Assembly: GCA_020028535.1 (NCBI GenBank)
Contig: JAIBHM010000062.1
Span: 1-9,071, forward strand
Origin: Armatimonadota bacterium
Lineage (GTDB): Bacteria > Sysuimicrobiota > Sysuimicrobiia > Sysuimicrobiales > Kaftiobacteriaceae
Reading direction: 5' to 3'
DNA length: 9,071 nt
In this document: positions 6,756 through 9,071 of the stretch, in pieces
Layout: every line of letters starts with the position of its first letter
How positions within the stretch are numbered: position 1 is the stretch's first letter
The notes under the pieces: generated by a model
What the model was told of the DNA's origin: nothing
What the model saw: only the letters and a program-made list of their open reading frames with translations
The model's database searches: none
Program-made: the position numbers and the translations under genes

Positions 6756-7668
6756 AGATGAGATCCACGAGGAGATTGACGAGCACGAAGAGCGCCGTGA
6801 CGACCAGCACGACGGCCTGGAGCACCGGGTAGTCCCGCTGCACGATCGCCTGCAGCCCCAATCGCCCCACCCCGGGGATGGCGAAGACCTGCTCGACCAC
6901 GATTGCCCCGCCGAGCAAGTACCCTGCGACGATCCCGATAAGGGTCACCACGGGGATCAGCGCGTTCTTCAGCATATGCGCGCGCACGACGCGCCATTCG
7001 CTGAGCCCTTTGGCCCGGGCTACCTTTACGTACTCCTCTCGCCGCACCGAGACGAGCGACGCGCGCACCATCCGCGCAATCGCCGCGGCGTTGGGGATGG
7101 CGAGCGTGAGCGCCGGCAGGAAGAAGCCGCGCAGGTTGGCGAGGGGCGCGTCCAGCAGCGCCGTGTAGGTCAGCACTGGAAACCAGCGGAGGTACACGCT
7201 GAACAGCAGAATGAACATCGCGCCGACCCAGAACGCCGGGAGCGAAAGCCCGAGCAGCGTCAGCGTCTGCATCCCTGCGTCCGCCCACCGTGATGATGTG
7301 GTCCCCGCGAGCGTCCCCGCCGGGATGCCGATCAGTACCGCGAGCGCGATGGAGTACACGGCCAGCTCAATGGTAAAAGGAAGCGCCTCCGCAACCAGGG
7401 TGGTGATGGGCCGGCCGGTGCGCACCGACGTTCCCAGATTGCCGGTGAGCAGGCGGCCGAGCCACCGAGCGTACTGCACGTAGACCGGCCGGTCGAGCCC
7501 CAAATCCCTGCGGACGGCCGCCAGCTGGGCTGGGTCGGTGTTCTCAAATCCGAGGATCGCCTGAGCGGGATCGCCGGGGATGAGGTGCATCAGGGAGAAG
7601 ACAAGCAGGGAGATGACGAACAGAACCGGGATCAGCAGCAGCAGGCGCTGCGCGAGGTATCGTTGCAT
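6721..7668 (-). CDS. Peptide-type ABC transporter permease, DppB/OppB family
   Basis: Partner permease of the DppC-like protein, 315 residues from ATG 7668. The N-terminus is the classic DppB form: MQRYLAQRLLLLIPVLFVIS, then a first span and LMHLIPGDPAQAIL. LGLDRPVYVQYARWLGRLLTGNLG and a P-F-T-I-E-L segment follow in the usual order. The EAA loop reads EEYVKVARAKGLSEWRVVRAHMLKNALIP, and EQVFAIPGVGRLGLQAIVQRDYP and a final span ending FLDPRIRYA complete the family pattern. About six membrane segments are visible. The frame is open up to a TTG at 7701, but those eleven extra residues (MLRFARNDNSE) come from a repeat sequence and do not belong to the family, so ATG 7668 is preferred. The gene follows about 170 non-coding bases and is thus separated from the binding-protein gene by the VOC gene and a repeat. 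Neither ATPase subunit is in the window. Confidence 0.93.
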   Translation of the reverse strand: MQRYLAQRLLLLIPVLFVISLLVFSLMHLIPGDPAQAILGFENTDPAQLAAVRRDLGLDRPVYVQYARWLGRLLTGNLGTSVRTGRPITTLVAEALPFTIELAVYSIALAVLIGIPAGTLAGTTSSRWADAGMQTLTLLGLSLPAFWVGAMFILLFSVYLRWFPVLTYTALLDAPLANLRGFFLPALTLAIPNAAAIARMVRASLVSVRREEYVKVARAKGLSEWRVVRAHMLKNALIPVVTLIGIVAGYLLGGAIVVEQVFAIPGVGRLGLQAIVQRDYPVLQAVVLVVTALFVLVNLLVDLIYVFLDPRIRYA

Positions 7669-7678
7669 CTCGCTGTTG

Positions 7679-7703
7679 TCATTGCGAGCGAAGCGAAGCA
7701 ATC
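7679..7703. repeat. Copy of a widespread dispersed palindromic repeat (ATTGCGAGCGAAGCGAAGCAAT type)
   Basis: The core at 7681-7702 reads ATTGC, then GAGCGAAGCGAA, then GCAAT, so five-base arms flank an imperfectly repeated AGCGAAGCGAAG centre. I recognise this as a short repeat scattered in intergenic regions of many unrelated bacterial genomes. Its translations are the familiar spurious strings VIASEAKQS on the plus strand and LLRFARND on the minus strand, and both occur here. It ends about ten bases before the dppB ATG and would form a small hairpin in the dppB messenger. Only one copy lies in the window. Confidence 0.7.
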
Positions 7704-7710
7704 CCTCCTT
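7704..7710 (-). promoter_or_regulatory. Displaced Shine-Dalgarno sequence AAGGAGG upstream of dppB
   Basis: Read on the minus strand, bases 7710 to 7704 spell AAGGAGG, the best ribosome-binding sequence in the window. It is two bases from a TTG (7701) that opens the repeat-derived extension and 35 bases from the true-looking ATG at 7668, so neither spacing is normal. Folding of the ATTGC/GCAAT repeat lying between would shorten the effective distance to the ATG to about 13 bases. Whether it is used is unknown. Confidence 0.4.
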
Positions 7711-7775
7711 GATCGTATCCGTGAGATCTGGGAAGGCAGCGCTCCACGCCGAGAGTCAGGGCAACTGGAGTCCGA

Positions 7776-7793
7776 ACTTGGTCCGGACCGAGT
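7776..7793. repeat. Near-perfect inverted repeat centred on GGTCCGGACC
   Basis: ACTTGGTCCGGACCGAGT is palindromic over 18 bases apart from one T/C position, which remains pairable as G-U in one RNA strand. The inner ten bases are a perfect palindrome. As RNA it would be a stem of about seven pairs with a CCGG loop. No T-run follows on either strand, so it is not a standard terminator. It may be a protein-binding site or part of a structured RNA. Confidence 0.5.
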
Positions 7794-7817
7794 GAATTAC
7801 GAAGCCGCCACTGTGGG

Positions 7818-7846
7818 GATCGCGCGATCTCTCTCCTGAATTCAGG
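7818..7846. repeat. Two adjacent perfect 12-base palindromes at the 3' end of the VOC gene
   Basis: GATCGCGCGATC (7818-7829) and CCTGAATTCAGG (7835-7846) are each perfectly palindromic and are separated by five bases. The second contains the VOC stop codon. They could be operator-like sites or a weak double-hairpin transcript end for the VOC gene. There is no U-rich tract after them on the minus strand, so an intrinsic terminator call is not supported. Confidence 0.5.
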
Positions 7847-8252
7847 TTACCCTTCCGGTTGTATCTGTTTTCAGCGGACCTTTGCTCATGTCCAGCAGCA
7901 CGAGCCGGTTTCCCCAGGGATCGCGTACAATGACGCAACGCCCGATTTTGATGTCGAAGGGAAAAACTTCGACGCGGCCACCTGCCGAAACAAAGTGTGC
8001 GGCAGCTGCGTCGACCGAGTCTACCAACCAGTCCACTTCGCTATAAGGCCGCTCGGTTTGCAGCACAAGTTCCGCGTCACTGCCCGGAAGCCGCAATCCG
8101 ATCGCGTGGTCGTTGCGCCAGATTAGCTCGTGACCCAGCGTGTCGCGATAGAATTTCAACGCCGCGTCCAGGTCCGCGACCGAAAGCTGCACACAATCAA
8201 CTTTCTGCAGTAAAGGCTTCAGGCCGCTCCCCCCACCTCTGCTCTCCACCAC
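7842..8252 (-). CDS. VOC-superfamily (glyoxalase/bleomycin-resistance fold) protein
   Basis: A 136-residue single-domain protein with the paired beta-alpha-beta-beta-beta halves of the vicinal oxygen chelate fold. The first half runs KVDCVQLSVADLDAALKFYRDTLG to GLRLPGSDAELVLQTE. The second runs VDWLVDSVDAAAAHFVSAGG to IVRDPWGNRLVLLDMSKG. The usual metal ligands are only partly kept. Q occupies the first site (VQLSV) and E in AELVLQ the second. The second-half positions hold D/W (EVDWLVD) and D (LVLLD) where metalloenzymes usually have H and E, so it may bind a ligand without metal chemistry. The GTG start at 8252 (or 8249) is taken because no ATG precedes the fold; no ribosome site is seen. 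It lies 15 bases after the binding-protein stop and interrupts a transporter operon. GC is about 57% by hand count over 7861-8220, against 65-70% in nearby lines, which suggests later acquisition. The substrate is unknown. Confidence 0.85.
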   Translation of the reverse strand: MVESRGGGSGLKPLLQKVDCVQLSVADLDAALKFYRDTLGHELIWRNDHAIGLRLPGSDAELVLQTERPYSEVDWLVDSVDAAAAHFVSAGGRVEVFPFDIKIGRCVIVRDPWGNRLVLLDMSKGPLKTDTTGRVT

Positions 8253-8267
8253 ATCGGGCAGCGGGAA

Positions 8268-9071
8268 TTAACGGGCGAGCCACGTCTCCGTCAACGGGAA
8301 CATCGACCGGGTGGAGGTGAGCGTGAACCCGTTCACCGTCGTGCGGCCCACGGCGAACAGATCCGCGTACGCCAGGAACAGGAACGGCACCTTCTCCGCG
8401 ATCGCCCGCTGCAGTTGCCCATAGATTTGCTGCCGGCGTGCCGGGTCGGCGGTGCCACGGGCCTGGTCCAGCAGCTGGTCGATCGCGGCATCCTTGAACT
8501 TGAAGACGTTCGTGCTGCCGGTGGAGTGGATGTGCCGGTACAGGTGCACGTCCGGATCGATGCTGCCGCTGTTCAACGAGACGAAGGTGTCGAACTGGCT
8601 TCCGCGCCACCGCGAGAGGAAGGTCGCGAAGTCCACCTGCTCGATTTCCACCGTGAAGCCCGCCGGGGCGAGCTGTTCCTTGAGCACCTGGGCGATCTGC
8701 ACGGCCTCTGGCACGGTCGGAATCGGGAGCATCTTGATCGAGACACCGTTGGGATGGCCGGCCTCTGCCAGCAGCCGCCTCGCCCGCGCGGCATCGCGGC
8801 GGTAGTTCGGCAATTGCCGGGCGTCGACCGGCCGCCACTCGGTCAGTGTCGGCGGGATCGGTCCCGCGGCCTTGGCGCGTCCCGTGTACACGACCTGGAC
8901 CAGCTGGTCGCGGTCGATGCCCAGGGCCAGGGCCTGTTTCACTCTGGCGTCGGCGAGGGGCGCGCGCTCATGCTGCACTCCCAGCAGGCTGTAGGTGAGG
9001 TCGGGCGTCGACATCACCCGTAGCTCGGCGACGTTGACCAGCGCCCGCGCCGCGGTAATGTCCACGCCGAA
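8268..9071 (-). CDS. Peptide-type ABC transporter substrate-binding protein (SBP_bac_5 / DppA-OppA family), C-terminal part
   Basis: The frame is open to the right edge, so the N-terminus and any signal peptide are missing; about 267 C-terminal residues are present, ending at TAA 8268-8270. Family 5 binding-protein marks are LTYSLLGVQHERAPLADARVKQALALGIDRDQLVQVVYTG, then GPIPPT, the A-R-R-L-L-A-E-A-G-H-P-N-G helix-turn, VAQVLKEQL-like QIAQVLKEQLAPAGFTVEIE, and W-R-G-S-Q-F-D-T-F. The end has a helical QARGTADPARRQQIYGQLQRAIAEKVPFLFL typical of the family. The protein captures peptides or related solutes outside the membrane and delivers them to the DppB/DppC pair. A GTG at 9065 is inside the domain and is not the start. 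The gene lies immediately upstream of the VOC gene on the same strand. Its ligand cannot be told from this part, although muropeptides or stem peptides fit the operon. Confidence 0.9.
   Translation of the reverse strand, partial: FGVDITAARALVNVAELRVMSTPDLTYSLLGVQHERAPLADARVKQALALGIDRDQLVQVVYTGRAKAAGPIPPTLTEWRPVDARQLPNYRRDAARARRLLAEAGHPNGVSIKMLPIPTVPEAVQIAQVLKEQLAPAGFTVEIEQVDFATFLSRWRGSQFDTFVSLNSGSIDPDVHLYRHIHSTGSTNVFKFKDAAIDQLLDQARGTADPARRQQIYGQLQRAIAEKVPFLFLAYADLFAVGRTTVNGFTLTSTRSMFPLTETWLAR

Noticed and set aside
7669..7701. TTG start for dppB adding MLRFARNDNSE
   Set aside because: These residues are the translation of a dispersed repeat, not permease sequence. The DppB family begins at the MQRYLAQRL segment. 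It is kept only as a finding about the start.
7728..7815. Cobalamin riboswitch, suggested by GGGAAGG and CCGCCACTGTGG
   Set aside because: The spacing between the two elements is too long, and the downstream conserved GCCAGGAGACC box is absent.
7818..7846. Rho-independent terminator after the VOC gene
   Set aside because: The two palindromes are short and no U-rich run follows in the minus-strand transcript.
1..9071. CRISPR array, tRNA, rRNA, transposase or phage genes
   Set aside because: No regularly spaced direct repeats, RNA-gene signatures or recombinase motifs were seen on either strand by eye.

Overview
The window is GC-rich, densely packed bacterial DNA (hand counts of about 65-78% in several 60-base stretches). 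It looks like chromosomal sequence from a poorly characterised bacterium. No taxonomic marker is present. The gene content and style would fit deep-branching high-GC soil or subsurface groups, but that is a guess.

Left end (1-1699): the tail of a TolB-like beta-propeller gene (+), pyrE for pyrimidine synthesis (-), and a membrane-anchored COG3650-like protein (+) divergent from pyrE. The junctions are very tight. The propeller and pyrE genes share their stop codons in one CTAG tetramer. The COG3650-like gene and anmK, which converge, abut with no base between them.

Main block (9071 down to 1700, all on the minus strand): read in the direction of transcription it is a peptide-type ABC substrate-binding protein (cut by the right edge), a VOC-family protein, DppB-like permease, DppC-like permease, an AmiE/YbbE-like serine hydrolase, a BadF/NagK/MurK-like sugar kinase, MurQ etherase and AnmK kinase. 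From dppC to anmK the genes overlap by 1-4 bases or are one base apart, so they are probably translationally coupled. Together they form a plausible peptidoglycan-fragment salvage operon. The ABC transporter would import muropeptides or peptides. The signal-less serine hydrolase would cut the peptide from MurNAc. The BadF-type kinase would make MurNAc-6-phosphate and/or GlcNAc-6-phosphate. AnmK would turn 1,6-anhydroMurNAc into MurNAc-6-phosphate. MurQ would convert MurNAc-6-phosphate to GlcNAc-6-phosphate and D-lactate. The transporter ATPases, NagA/NagB, NagZ, NamZ and a regulator are not in the window.

Between the binding protein and dppB (about 7669-8252) the pattern changes. A lower-GC VOC gene (about 57% by hand count) is followed by roughly 170 non-coding bases. 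These hold three palindromes, a strong but displaced Shine-Dalgarno sequence, and a copy of a widespread ATTGCGAGCGAAGCGAAGCAAT repeat that has altered the 5' end of dppB. This looks like an insertion into an older transporter operon.
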